Shown: positions 1-8,134 of the stretch, one piece after another
Layout of the letters: each line of letters begins with the position of its first letter
Numbering within the stretch: position 1 is the first letter of the stretch
Notes under the pieces: generated by a model
Told to the model about the DNA's origin: nothing
The model's input: the letters and a program-made list of their open reading frames with translations, nothing else
Database searches by the model: none
Assembly: GCA_964244725.1 (NCBI GenBank)
Contig: CAXTJQ010000010.1
Span: 62,001 to 126,000 of the forward strand
Length of the DNA stretch: 64,000 nt
Source of the DNA: Kumtagia sp964244725
GTDB lineage: Bacteria; Pseudomonadota; Alphaproteobacteria; Rhizobiales; Rhizobiaceae
Direction of reading: 5' to 3'
Made by a program: the position numbers and the translations under genes

Positions 1-41
1 ATATACTTATGATCGACATCCGCATCGACGCATCCCTGGTC

Positions 42-659
42 TTATTTCATCATCTTGATGAGGTCGGCGAGGCTGCGGGCTTCAAGCTTCTCGCGGATTC
101 GCGCGCGATGAATTTCGATGGTGCGCTGGCTGATCCCGAGTTGTTCGGCGATGTGCTTGTTCGTCATGCCCAGGACGAGATGGTCGAGGACTTCCTTTTC
201 GCGTCCCGTCAGGCGCACCAGCCGCTCGGAACCGATTCGCTGGGCCAGCGTCGGCGTATCGAGGGCCGCGAGGCGGTTGGTCGCGGCGTCGATCGCGCCG
301 AGCAACCGCGATTCGGATGCCGGCTTCTCGATGAAATCGATGGCGCCCCGCTTCATCGCCTCCACCGCGAGCGGCACGTCGCCATGCGCCGTCAGGATGA
401 TGACGGGAACGTCGATGCCTCTTTCGGAGAGAATCCGCTGCAGCTCCATGCCGTCGATGCCCGGCATGCGCAGATCGACGAATGCGCAAAGCGCCCGGTC
501 CGGGTCGATACGGTCGAGGAAGGCGTCGGCCGTGGCCGCCGCGACGACATCGAACTTGTGGGCTGCGAGCAGGGCGCACAGCGATGTCCGGACCGACTCG
601 TCGTCGTCGACGACATGGATGCGCGTATGTCTTGCCGCATCAGGACCCACGATTGCCAT
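42..659 (-). CDS. FixJ-family two-component response regulator, likely partner of the adjacent bacteriophytochrome
   Basis: The 205-residue protein has an N-terminal receiver domain and a C-terminal LuxR/FixJ-type helix-turn-helix. The receiver has the acidic cluster VVDDDE (about residues 16-21), the phospho-acceptor Asp62 in FVDLRMPGIDG and the conserved Lys112 in IEKPAS. The DNA-binding end begins at LTGREKEVLDHL and includes QRTIEIHRARI. The ATG at 659 is chosen because the receiver domain begins just after it; the frame upstream is a shadow of the kinase gene. It overlaps the end of the upstream bphP by 20 nt, so the two are very likely co-translated and cognate. Target genes cannot be read from the sequence. 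Photosynthesis genes are a reasonable guess from location only. Confidence 0.9.
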   Translation of the reverse strand: MAIVGPDAARHTRIHVVDDDESVRTSLCALLAAHKFDVVAAATADAFLDRIDPDRALCAFVDLRMPGIDGMELQRILSERGIDVPVIILTAHGDVPLAVEAMKRGAIDFIEKPASESRLLGAIDAATNRLAALDTPTLAQRIGSERLVRLTGREKEVLDHLVLGMTNKHIAEQLGISQRTIEIHRARIREKLEARSLADLIKMMK

Positions 660-2925
660 CGATCCTGAGGGTAAAGACGAATTCGGTTTCGGGACCGGCG
701 CGCGCCGAGATCTTGCCGCCATGCGCTTCCACGATCGAGCGGCACAGCGACAGGCCGATGCCCATGCCGTTCGTGGTCGAGTTGTGGAACGGCTCGAAGA
801 GCTTCGGCAACATCTCGGCCGCGATTCCAATTCCGGTATCCCTGATGGTGATCCTCGCCATCGGCCCCCCCCGACGCGTCGAGACCGTCAGCACGCGGCG
901 TTCTCGGCCCTGCATCGCGCTCAGGCTGTTGCGGACGAGATTGAGGATGACTTGGCCGACCTGCACCGGATCCGCCAGGATTTCGGGCATGTCCGGCTCC
1001 ATGTCGAAGACGATGTCGCACCGTTCCCCGTCGCGGGCGACCAGCGCGAGCTCCACCCCCTGGCGGATGACGGCGTGCAGGTCGATCCGTTCCAGGGCGA
1101 TCTCGCCCTGTCCGATGAAATCGCGCAGCCGCCTGACGAGATCGGCGGCCCGCGACGATTCCGACACCGCGCTGTCCATCAGCCTGTCCACCTGGACGGG
1201 TATGGCGAGGCCGTAGTTCCTGAGCTCCTGGCGGCAGGCGTTGACGTAGTTTGTGACCGCCGATAGCGGCTGGTTGAGCTCGTGGGCCAACGCGGACGCA
1301 AGTTCGCCCAGCGCACGGTTGCGGGCGGCATCGAGCAGGATGAGCCGCAGGCGTGCCTCTTCCGCCTCGGCCGCCATCTTCGCGGCGACCGCTCCGCGCT
1401 CGCGGTCGAGGCTGTTCATGGCGAACAGCGCGCGCCGTGTGATGCGCAGCATCTCGTGATCCGTCGCGGTGAAGGGTTCGCTGCGGCCACGCCGTTCCTC
1501 GCTCCACAACGCGAAGGATCCGCGCGGCGACAGGCGGCTCGATCCGTCCTGCAGTCGCCTGACCGCCTTGTCCGGTTTGCCGGCCCATCGAATGGTTTGC
1601 TCGAAGGATTCGCGAAACAGGACGAGCCAGTCACGCCCGTCATCCGAAAGCTCCATCATCGCCGCCCCCGACACCTCGTTCATGATGGCGGGATTCGCGC
1701 CGTCTTGCCCCGGCAGCCGATCGGATGTGGCGATTCCATCGACGAGTTCATCGCTAAGCGAAAGATAGGTTTCGGGGAATACGGGGGTCGAACCGACTTC
1801 GAATGCGATGCCGTCCAGCATCATCACAAGCCCTTGCGCATTGCATTGGTCCATCAGGATGTCGGCGTGGTCGCGCACGACGTTGCGCAACGGTTTGCCC
1901 ATGCGCGCCTCGCGCTCGATCTCGAAGGCGGTCTTTTCGGCGCGGATGCTGTGGCGAAGCTTGATCGTGTTCTCAAGACTCTGCAACAGCGCCGAGATCG
2001 TGCCGCCGATCAACTCGCAGAACCGGAGTGTGCTCCACGACAGGTGCAGTGGCGCATAGTGGTGGCAGGCCACCAGGCCCCACAATTCTCGGTTCGACGT
2101 AAGCGAGATCGATAGGCTGGCGCCCACGCCCATGTTGTTCAGATACTCGACATGCACGGGCGCCACGGCGCGCAGTTTCGAATAGGTCAGGTCGAGCGGG
2201 TTCGCCGAGGCCGCGTCGGCGACCGTTCCCGAGCGCGCCATGATCGGCACGGGCAACGCGTTAATGTCCGGAATGATGCGGATGACGTTGAGCAGGAAGT
2301 GCCGCCGTGCGGGATCGGGAATGTCGGACGCTGGATAGTGGAGGCCAAGGAAGCTGTCCGCGCGCACGGTGCTTTCGGCGATGACTTCGCCATGCTTGTC
2401 CTTGGCGAAGCGATAGATCATCACCCGGTCGAAGCCGGTGACCTCGCGGATGATCTGCGCGCCTATTTGCGCCAGTCCGGTCAGCGTTTCGGGCTGGATC
2501 AGTTCGGAAATGACGCGCTGGCGCAGAAGATCGGTTTCCCAGGTGACTGCCGGGCCGCGTTCGATGGCGACGAACTCCAGGACGATCCGCCCATCATACG
2601 CATGCGGATAGCATTCGAAGTCGGCCTCGGCCTCGCCTGCTCCCTCGAACGACAGAAACCAGGGCCGCAAAAGATCCGGCATCGTCGGCAGCAGGTTGCG
2701 CGAACGCAACGCCGTGCAATTGGCGTCGCCGACGAGCCACGCGAGCGGTCGGCCGAGCAGATCGGCGCATCCGTGCCCGAACAGATCCTTCGTATTGCCG
2801 CTCGCGAACTCGACCGTCAGGGTCGACTGATCGACCGCGATGAGCACGCCGGTCGGCTGAATCGCGCCGATCTGATGAATGGGCTCCGTGTCGCACGACG
2901 TGAGGTCGATGATGCGCTTCAGCAC
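640..2925 (-). CDS. bphP: Bacteriophytochrome sensor histidine kinase
   Basis: A biliverdin-binding red/far-red photoreceptor of 761 residues with PAS-GAF-PHY and histidine kinase domains. Seen directly: N-terminal Cys11 in TSCDTEPIH, the biliverdin thioether site of BphPs; GAF motif PASDIP (Asp201) and His258 in HVEYLNNMGV; the PHY tongue motif SPRGSFALW; a FixL-like dimerisation box AHELNQPLSAV with phospho-His548; then an N box (NLVRNS) and G box (DTGIGI) of the ATPase domain. The GTG at 2925 overlaps the bphO stop (GTGCTGA). An ATG at 2961 is an alternative that would overlap bphO further. The order haem oxygenase, phytochrome, regulator is a standard light-sensing unit. All chromophore and kinase residues needed for function appear intact. 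Confidence 0.95.
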   Translation of the reverse strand: MLKRIIDLTSCDTEPIHQIGAIQPTGVLIAVDQSTLTVEFASGNTKDLFGHGCADLLGRPLAWLVGDANCTALRSRNLLPTMPDLLRPWFLSFEGAGEAEADFECYPHAYDGRIVLEFVAIERGPAVTWETDLLRQRVISELIQPETLTGLAQIGAQIIREVTGFDRVMIYRFAKDKHGEVIAESTVRADSFLGLHYPASDIPDPARRHFLLNVIRIIPDINALPVPIMARSGTVADAASANPLDLTYSKLRAVAPVHVEYLNNMGVGASLSISLTSNRELWGLVACHHYAPLHLSWSTLRFCELIGGTISALLQSLENTIKLRHSIRAEKTAFEIEREARMGKPLRNVVRDHADILMDQCNAQGLVMMLDGIAFEVGSTPVFPETYLSLSDELVDGIATSDRLPGQDGANPAIMNEVSGAAMMELSDDGRDWLVLFRESFEQTIRWAGKPDKAVRRLQDGSSRLSPRGSFALWSEERRGRSEPFTATDHEMLRITRRALFAMNSLDRERGAVAAKMAAEAEEARLRLILLDAARNRALGELASALAHELNQPLSAVTNYVNACRQELRNYGLAIPVQVDRLMDSAVSESSRAADLVRRLRDFIGQGEIALERIDLHAVIRQGVELALVARDGERCDIVFDMEPDMPEILADPVQVGQVILNLVRNSLSAMQGRERRVLTVSTRRGGPMARITIRDTGIGIAAEMLPKLFEPFHNSTTNGMGIGLSLCRSIVEAHGGKISARAGPETEFVFTLRIDGNRGS

Positions 2926-3572
2926 CGGCCCGGGCTCATGTCCCAGGAGGGGTCGCGCCATATGGCCAGCCAGTCCGCGAAGCTGACGAAAGCCGCCTGC
3001 GCGCCGGCGATCATATCCTGTTTTTCCGCTTCGGTCGCCGCGATCCTGTCGAGCATGGCGCAGGTCATGGCCCAGCGCCCGGCGCCCGCTTCGCGGCACC
3101 ACCGCCAGTAACCACTGCCCGAAGCATCGTGCTTTTCGAGCAGCGACTCAACGGCGCGGCAGAGGACGCCGCCCCCGAGCATCGAGCCTTCGAAGACGTA
3201 AAGCATGCCACCCAACGTTCCGGCCGTATCGATCGGGGGCAATGCCGCAAGATTTGCAGCGCGGATCGGCGGTACGCCGAGTGCGGCCAGATCCTTTGCG
3301 AGAATTGACGTTCGCGGCGCATAGGCAAAACCTAACCGATTGAGGGCGTATCGCTCGCAGCTTTGCGCGAGCAACCGGTCGTGCCGGGCGTAGAAGCCAT
3401 GGAACAGGATCATCAGCCGTTGATATCCACCGACATCGAGCGTCCCGTTCATTAGGGCCGCGAAGGCCGGATGGGCGTCGAGTGATTCGTGTTCGGGCCG
3501 GGTCGCGCGGCGAAGTTCGAAACGGAACGCCTCCGGCTTCGGCCGTTGCTCGATCTGGTCCTGCGCCATCAT
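2919..3572 (-). CDS. bphO: Biliverdin-producing haem oxygenase (BphO type)
   Basis: Converts haem to biliverdin, the chromophore of the downstream phytochrome. The 217-residue protein has the expected haem oxygenase layout: an N-terminal helix with the candidate proximal His in ATRPEHESLD, and the distal-helix glycines in GTLGGMLYVFEGSMLGG. Two adjacent ATG codons (3572 and 3569) follow a GGGGG-rich ribosome-binding site. The second ATG has the better spacing, so the true start may be 3569. The region upstream of it, up to 3735, has no gene. It contains a short inverted repeat GTTGC-AGACA-GCAAC at 3645-3659 that could be an operator. The gene overlaps bphP by 7 nt. Confidence 0.92.
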   Translation of the reverse strand: MMAQDQIEQRPKPEAFRFELRRATRPEHESLDAHPAFAALMNGTLDVGGYQRLMILFHGFYARHDRLLAQSCERYALNRLGFAYAPRTSILAKDLAALGVPPIRAANLAALPPIDTAGTLGGMLYVFEGSMLGGGVLCRAVESLLEKHDASGSGYWRWCREAGAGRWAMTCAMLDRIAATEAEKQDMIAGAQAAFVSFADWLAIWRDPSWDMSPGRC

Positions 3573-3735
3573 CCCCCTGCCGGCGCCTTGCCTGCCGCAC
3601 CGCACCGACTCCCGTTCATGCGATGCTGCAAGTGTAGCGTCATTGTTGCAGACAGCAACGCGACATTGGACGAAACCGATGGGAATGCGCGGTTCGCGCG
3701 AACGATCGGATCTTCTGTTTTTTCCGGCTCGGCGT

Positions 3736-4932
3736 TCAACGGCGCTCGTCGTCGCGCCGCTCCAGCCCATAGGGCTTCACCAGGGCCCAAACGTGATCGG
3801 GCGCCATGTTTCGCACCCGGCGCGGGTGCTCGCGTCGCAGGTGCAGCACGGTCTCCACCGCCTTCATCTCGACGCGGGCGCGCGCGAATTCGAGCCCGCG
3901 CGGACCTATGCGCGGCATCAGCCAGCCGACGATCGGCCTGAGCCAGTCGGGCATGGAGCGGAGGGGGAGGCCGCCGGCCGCGCGCGCGACATTGGCGAGG
4001 AAGCCTTTCACCGGCCCCGCGCGCTTTCCGGCGCTGCCGGGCGCGGAAACACGCGCCTCGTCGCCCAGCAGGGCGAGCAACTCCTCGCCGCGCTCGTTGC
4101 GCACCAGCAGCCATTGCTCCCCCTGTCCCCCCATGTAACCGACTGTTATGTCGGCTAGAACGTTGGTGTAGTCGACGCAGGTCCGGCAGGTCAGCGGGAA
4201 AAAATCGGGCGGCAGTTTCGAGATCGGCAATTTGAGGAACGGGATGATGCGGGTCCGGCCGTCGCTGAATCGCAGTTCAACGTGGAAGTCGGCGCGGAAC
4301 TCCAGATAGACGATTGTCTCAGGGTCGTCGTCCAGCAGGTCGAGAAAGTCATGGAAGCGCTCGGTGGTGGTGTTGTCGGAGCAGGGCGTCCCGATGACGT
4401 AGAGCCGATCGAATCCATACTCTCGTTCGAGCGCTCGCAGGGCATGGACCTGGCAGGGAATGCCAATGACCGCCAGACGCTTGAAACCACGCTGACGGGC
4501 CGGCTCCAGCAGCGCCAGCAGTGGCGCGTAGCCCATGCGCATGCCGCGGCACGCGGCCATGCCTTCAGGCTTCGTCACGATGACCGGCATCGGCTTCCAT
4601 TTGTCGGCGGGATCCGGCGCCATGGTCAGCACCGCGTCGACCATGCCGGTCTCCAGCAGCCGCTCGGCGATGCGGGTCGTGATTCCGGTCCACTGCGCGC
4701 CCGCCATCGGCGTCTTCAGCGATGCGCGAACCATGCGCCGGAACGGCCCGAAATGCATCTCGTCGGGCCGCGCCGGATCGCGCGCGCGGCCATGCGCCTG
4801 TTTCTCGAGACCGTCATAGTCGGGCTTGATGAACTGGCAGGCGCGCCCGCAAGCCTTGGGGTCGGCGGTGCGGGAAATGCCGCAATCGGTGCATAGATCG
4901 CGCGCGACGGCCGGCGCCAGGAGCGGCGCCAT
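3736..4932 (-). CDS. bciB: BciB-like ferredoxin-dependent 8-vinyl reductase (F420 hydrogenase/dehydrogenase beta-subunit family)
   Basis: A 398-residue member of the flavin/iron-sulfur family that includes cyanobacterial-type divinyl chlorophyllide 8-vinyl reductase BciB and plant 7-hydroxymethyl chlorophyll reductase. Iron-sulfur cysteines are visible in LCTDCG and ACGRAC near the N-terminus and in TCRTCVDY in the last third. Family motifs include IGIPCQVHALRALE, IGTPCSDNTTTERF and the glycine-rich VGYMGGQGEQWLL. The ATG at 4932 begins just before the first cysteine motif and gives the usual family length; the longer frame upstream has no family similarity. No bciA or bchJ is visible in the window, so this is the likely 8-vinyl reductase. 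The exact substrate is inferred from family and context, and hydroxymethyl reductase activity is the main alternative. Confidence 0.8.
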   Translation of the reverse strand: MAPLLAPAVARDLCTDCGISRTADPKACGRACQFIKPDYDGLEKQAHGRARDPARPDEMHFGPFRRMVRASLKTPMAGAQWTGITTRIAERLLETGMVDAVLTMAPDPADKWKPMPVIVTKPEGMAACRGMRMGYAPLLALLEPARQRGFKRLAVIGIPCQVHALRALEREYGFDRLYVIGTPCSDNTTTERFHDFLDLLDDDPETIVYLEFRADFHVELRFSDGRTRIIPFLKLPISKLPPDFFPLTCRTCVDYTNVLADITVGYMGGQGEQWLLVRNERGEELLALLGDEARVSAPGSAGKRAGPVKGFLANVARAAGGLPLRSMPDWLRPIVGWLMPRIGPRGLEFARARVEMKAVETVLHLRREHPRRVRNMAPDHVWALVKPYGLERRDDERR

Positions 4933-5094
4933 GATCGAATCCGAATGATTCAAGTGGACCGTCACGCCCGGCGACCCTTTACCGATAGTCAACGATACGA
5001 CACGCTGTAAACTGTCAGTTGCGATGGAAAACGACAACCGAATTCTTGGACCGCTCAAGGCCGTCGGCTTGACGGCGGTTCGGGGCGAAACGAC

Positions 5095-6603
5095 TTGATT
5101 CGATGGCTGATTCTCGTTGTCGCGTGCTTGGCGGCGGCATTCGGACTGTTCAGGCTGGTTTCGGCCGCCTCGGGCCTGAAGGTGTCGCATGCCAAATTAC
5201 AGGGCACGCCGGTTACGGTCTTCAGCGCAGGGGGCGAACCCGCGCCGGTCGTGGTGATCGCGCATGGTTTTGCCGGATCGCAGCAGTTCATGCAGCCCTT
5301 CGCCATCACGCTGGCGCGCAGCGGCTACCTCGTCGCCACCTACGACCTGCTCGGTCACGGCCGCAATCCCGCGCCGCTCGGCGGTGACGTGACCAAGGTC
5401 GAAGGCGCGACCGCCAACCTCGTCGCCCAACTCGACCGCGTCGCGACATTCGCGCGTGGTCTGCCGCGCTCGGACGGGCGGCTTGCCGTGCTCGGGCATT
5501 CGATGGCGACGGACATCATCGTGCGCTACGCGACCGCGCACCCCGAGGTTGCCGCCACTGTGGCGGTGTCGATGTTCTCGCCGGCAGTCACCGCGACCAC
5601 GCCGAGGAACCTGCTGGTCGTCGTCGGCGCGCTGGAGACCGGACTCCGCGCCGAGGGGCTCAGGGCGCTGGCGCTTTCGGCCGGCGCGGACGCCCGCGAG
5701 GACGAGACCTACGGCAACGCGGCCGACGGAACCGCGCGGCGTGTCGCGATCTCACCCTCCGTAGAGCATATCGGCGTGCTCTACAGCGGCAAGAGCCTGG
5801 CGGAATCGCGCGACTGGCTCAATCTCATATTCGGACGCACCGTCTCCGGCCTGCCGGAAACGCGGGGCCTGTCGCTGCTTCTGTTCTTTGCGGGCGTGGT
5901 CGTGATCGCGCGCTTCGCCAGCCGCTTTCTGCCGCGCGCGGCGACCCGGCCCATCGGCATCGCGGCGCCATGGCGAACGCTCGTGTTTCTTGGATTGGCG
6001 CCGGCGCTCGCTACGCCCTTGCTTCTCTGGAAGGCGCCGACCGATTTCCTGCCGGTTCCAGTCGGCGATTACCTCGCCGCGCATTTTCTCGTCTACGGCG
6101 TGGTGACCGGTATGGGCTTGCTCATCTTCGGGCGTCGGACCGGAATGGGCCCTTCTGGCCTGCACTGGGGCAGGGCGCTCGCCGGCATCGTCGCGGCGAC
6201 GCTGTTTTGCCTTCTGGTCATCTTTCTGCCGATCGACCGTTTCGTCACCTCCTTCGTGCCCAATGCGCTACGCCTGCCGCTGATCATCGCGATGCTGGCC
6301 GGGCTTTTGCCTTATTTCCTCGCCGACGAATGTCTGACGCGCGGCGCGAAGGCTCCGCGCGGCGCCTATCTCTTCACCAAGCTTTGCTTCCTTCTTTCGC
6401 TCGCCATCGCCGTCGCGCTGAATTTCGAAAAGCTCTTCTTCCTGCTCATCGTCGTGCCCGTCATCCTGGTCTTCTTTATCGTCTTCGGGCTGGCCAGTTC
6501 ATGGATTTACCGACGCACCTGGCATCCGGTCGTCGGCGCGGTCACCAATGCGATCCTGTTCGCATGGGCCATTGCCGTGACGTTTCCGGTGCTCGCATCG
6601 TGA
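5095..6603 (+). CDS. Membrane-anchored alpha/beta hydrolase of unknown substrate
   Basis: The 502-residue protein starts at TTG with one hydrophobic N-terminal helix (about residues 2-24). An alpha/beta hydrolase domain follows, with VIAHGFAGS (oxyanion loop), YDLLGHGRN and the nucleophile elbow LGHSMATD around residue 140. From about residue 255 to the end there are roughly seven to eight hydrophobic helices, so the hydrolase domain is fused to a polytopic membrane region. The start is inferred: TTG is the only sensible in-frame start before the signal anchor, and a weak GGGGCGA lies upstream. It is divergent from the BciB-like gene and 64 bp upstream of tspO. I do not recognise a specific function. 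Confidence 0.75.
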   Translation: MIRWLILVVACLAAAFGLFRLVSAASGLKVSHAKLQGTPVTVFSAGGEPAPVVVIAHGFAGSQQFMQPFAITLARSGYLVATYDLLGHGRNPAPLGGDVTKVEGATANLVAQLDRVATFARGLPRSDGRLAVLGHSMATDIIVRYATAHPEVAATVAVSMFSPAVTATTPRNLLVVVGALETGLRAEGLRALALSAGADAREDETYGNAADGTARRVAISPSVEHIGVLYSGKSLAESRDWLNLIFGRTVSGLPETRGLSLLLFFAGVVVIARFASRFLPRAATRPIGIAAPWRTLVFLGLAPALATPLLLWKAPTDFLPVPVGDYLAAHFLVYGVVTGMGLLIFGRRTGMGPSGLHWGRALAGIVAATLFCLLVIFLPIDRFVTSFVPNALRLPLIIAMLAGLLPYFLADECLTRGAKAPRGAYLFTKLCFLLSLAIAVALNFEKLFFLLIVVPVILVFFIVFGLASSWIYRRTWHPVVGAVTNAILFAWAIAVTFPVLAS

Positions 6604-6667
6604 CACCGCGCTGAAAAAGCCTATCTTCGGGAAATAGTCGCAGCCGCATCCGAGAGGAAGCACGCCC

Positions 6668-7129
6668 GTGTCGCTGGATTGGTCGCTCGCCGTCTTCATC
6701 GCGCTCGTCGTCGGCGCCGCGTCGAGCGGCGTCATCTTCAAGCCTGGCGAATGGTATCGGGCCTTGCGCAAGCCCGTCTGGACGCCGCCGAACTGGCTGT
6801 TCGGACCGGTCTGGTCGGTGCTTTACATCATGATCGCGTTTGCCGGATGGCTGGTCTGGAGCGCCGATCCATCCAGCCCCGCCATGTGGTTCTGGGGCCT
6901 GCAGCTTCTCGTCAACGCGACATGGTCGGGCGTGTTCTTCGGCATGCGCCGCATGGACCTCGCCTTCTACGACATCGGTCTGCTCTGGCTGCTGGTCGCC
7001 GGCTTTATCCTGACCGCCTTGCCTGTTTCGACGACGGCCGCGCTGCTTTTCGCGCCCTATCTGACGTGGGTGACGATCGCCGGCGCGCTCAACTGGACGG
7101 TCTGGCGGATGAACCCGGCGTCGGTTTGA
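6668..7129 (+). CDS. tspO: TspO/MBR family tryptophan-rich sensory protein
   Basis: A 153-residue integral membrane protein with five predicted helices and many tryptophans. Family motifs are visible: KPVWTPPNWLFGPVWSVLY, the helix-2 block FAGWLVWS, and LLVNATWSGVFFGMRR. In Rhodobacter, TspO (also called CrtK) sits in the photosynthesis cluster, binds porphyrins and negatively affects pigment gene expression. The GTG at 6668 follows GAGAGGAAG with normal spacing. It converges on hemC with only 4 nt between the stop codons. Its position next to haem and chlorophyll precursor genes fits a role in tetrapyrrole handling. Confidence 0.92.
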   Translation: MSLDWSLAVFIALVVGAASSGVIFKPGEWYRALRKPVWTPPNWLFGPVWSVLYIMIAFAGWLVWSADPSSPAMWFWGLQLLVNATWSGVFFGMRRMDLAFYDIGLLWLLVAGFILTALPVSTTAALLFAPYLTWVTIAGALNWTVWRMNPASV

Positions 7130-7133
7130 CGCC

Positions 7134-8114
7134 TCAAGCGCGTTCGAGGACGCGCGCGAACCCGTTCTGCTGCTCCCAGGTCTCAAAGAAGGCGGCGCCC
7201 GCCTTGGCCCGGACTTCCTCGCCGGCGGCCCGGCCGATCGTCGCCGCGTCGGCCGCCGGTCCATCGCTCTCGATAGCATAGGATTTGTTGCCGTCTGGCG
7301 TCAGGATTGTTCCGTTGAAGCGGAGCGCGCCGCCGTCGATCCGCGCGTAGCCCGCGATCGGAGTCCGGCACGAGCCGTCGAGCGCCGCCAGGAAAGCGCG
7401 CTCGCAGGCCAGCGCCTGGCCTGTGGGCTTGTGATGGATTGCGGCCAGAAGGACGCGCGCGCGGTCGTCATCGGCCCGGCTTTCGATACAGATCGCGCCT
7501 TGCCCCGGCGCCGGTGGAAACTGGTCCAGCGGCATCAGGTCGGTGATCACCTGTTCGAGGCCGAGCCGCTTGAGGCCCGAAAGCGCCAGCATCGTGCCGT
7601 CGGCCACACCTTCGGCCATCTTGCGCAGCCGCGTCTGCACGTTGCCGCGGAAGGTGATGACCGACAAATCGGGCCGCATCCGGCGGATCAGAGCCTGGCG
7701 GCGCAGCGACGACGAGCCGATCGTGGAGCCACGCGGCATGTCCATGATGGTTTGCGCCGCGCGTCCGACGAAGGCATCGCGCGGATCCTCCCGCGGCAGG
7801 AACGCGGTGAGTTCGAGGCCGCGCGGCAGCGCGGTCGGCATATCCTTGGACGAATGCACGGCGATGTCGATCCGGCCGTCGAGCAGCGCGTCCTCGATCT
7901 CCTTGGTGAACAGGCCCTTGCCGCCGGCTTCCGATAGCGGACGGTCCTGGATGCGGTCGCCCATCACCGAGATCACCGCGATGGCGAATGCGTCCTCCGG
8001 CAAGTCGTGCGCCGCCATCAGCCGTGCGCGCGTCTCGTGCGCCTGCGCCAGCGCCAGCGGGCTGCCGCGCGTCCCGATGCGCAGAACGGTCGGCGGAACG
8101 TCGGCCATATCCAT
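7134..8114 (-). CDS. hemC: Porphobilinogen deaminase (hydroxymethylbilane synthase)
   Basis: Condenses four porphobilinogen molecules into hydroxymethylbilane in the common haem and bacteriochlorophyll route. The 326-residue protein carries IGTRGSPLALAQA at the N-terminus, VHSSKDMPT in the active site, the RRQALIRRMRPD basic block, and the dipyrromethane-cofactor Cys in LDGSCRTPIAGYA. The ATG at 8114 lies 20 nt after the dxs stop; a second in-frame ATG two codons later is possible. Being in one transcription unit with dxs couples tetrapyrrole and isoprenoid supply. Placement of hemC inside a photosynthesis cluster is less usual than hemA or hemE. Confidence 0.96.
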   Translation of the reverse strand: MDMADVPPTVLRIGTRGSPLALAQAHETRARLMAAHDLPEDAFAIAVISVMGDRIQDRPLSEAGGKGLFTKEIEDALLDGRIDIAVHSSKDMPTALPRGLELTAFLPREDPRDAFVGRAAQTIMDMPRGSTIGSSSLRRQALIRRMRPDLSVITFRGNVQTRLRKMAEGVADGTMLALSGLKRLGLEQVITDLMPLDQFPPAPGQGAICIESRADDDRARVLLAAIHHKPTGQALACERAFLAALDGSCRTPIAGYARIDGGALRFNGTILTPDGNKSYAIESDGPAADAATIGRAAGEEVRAKAGAAFFETWEQQNGFARVLERA

Positions 8115-8134
8115 CGGCGTCGGCCTTCGGCCGC

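Noticed and set aside
9..668. Long plus-strand open frames over the response regulator and phytochrome genes (9-668, 118-1266, 2152-3111)
   Set aside because: They are antisense shadows in GC-rich DNA. The minus-strand frames carry clear receiver, kinase and phytochrome motifs.
4985..5030. PpsR operator in the bciB/hydrolase divergent region (TGTAAACTGTCAG)
   Set aside because: Each TGT tested lacks a matching ACA at N12 spacing, and no 8-bp-spaced pair can be built.
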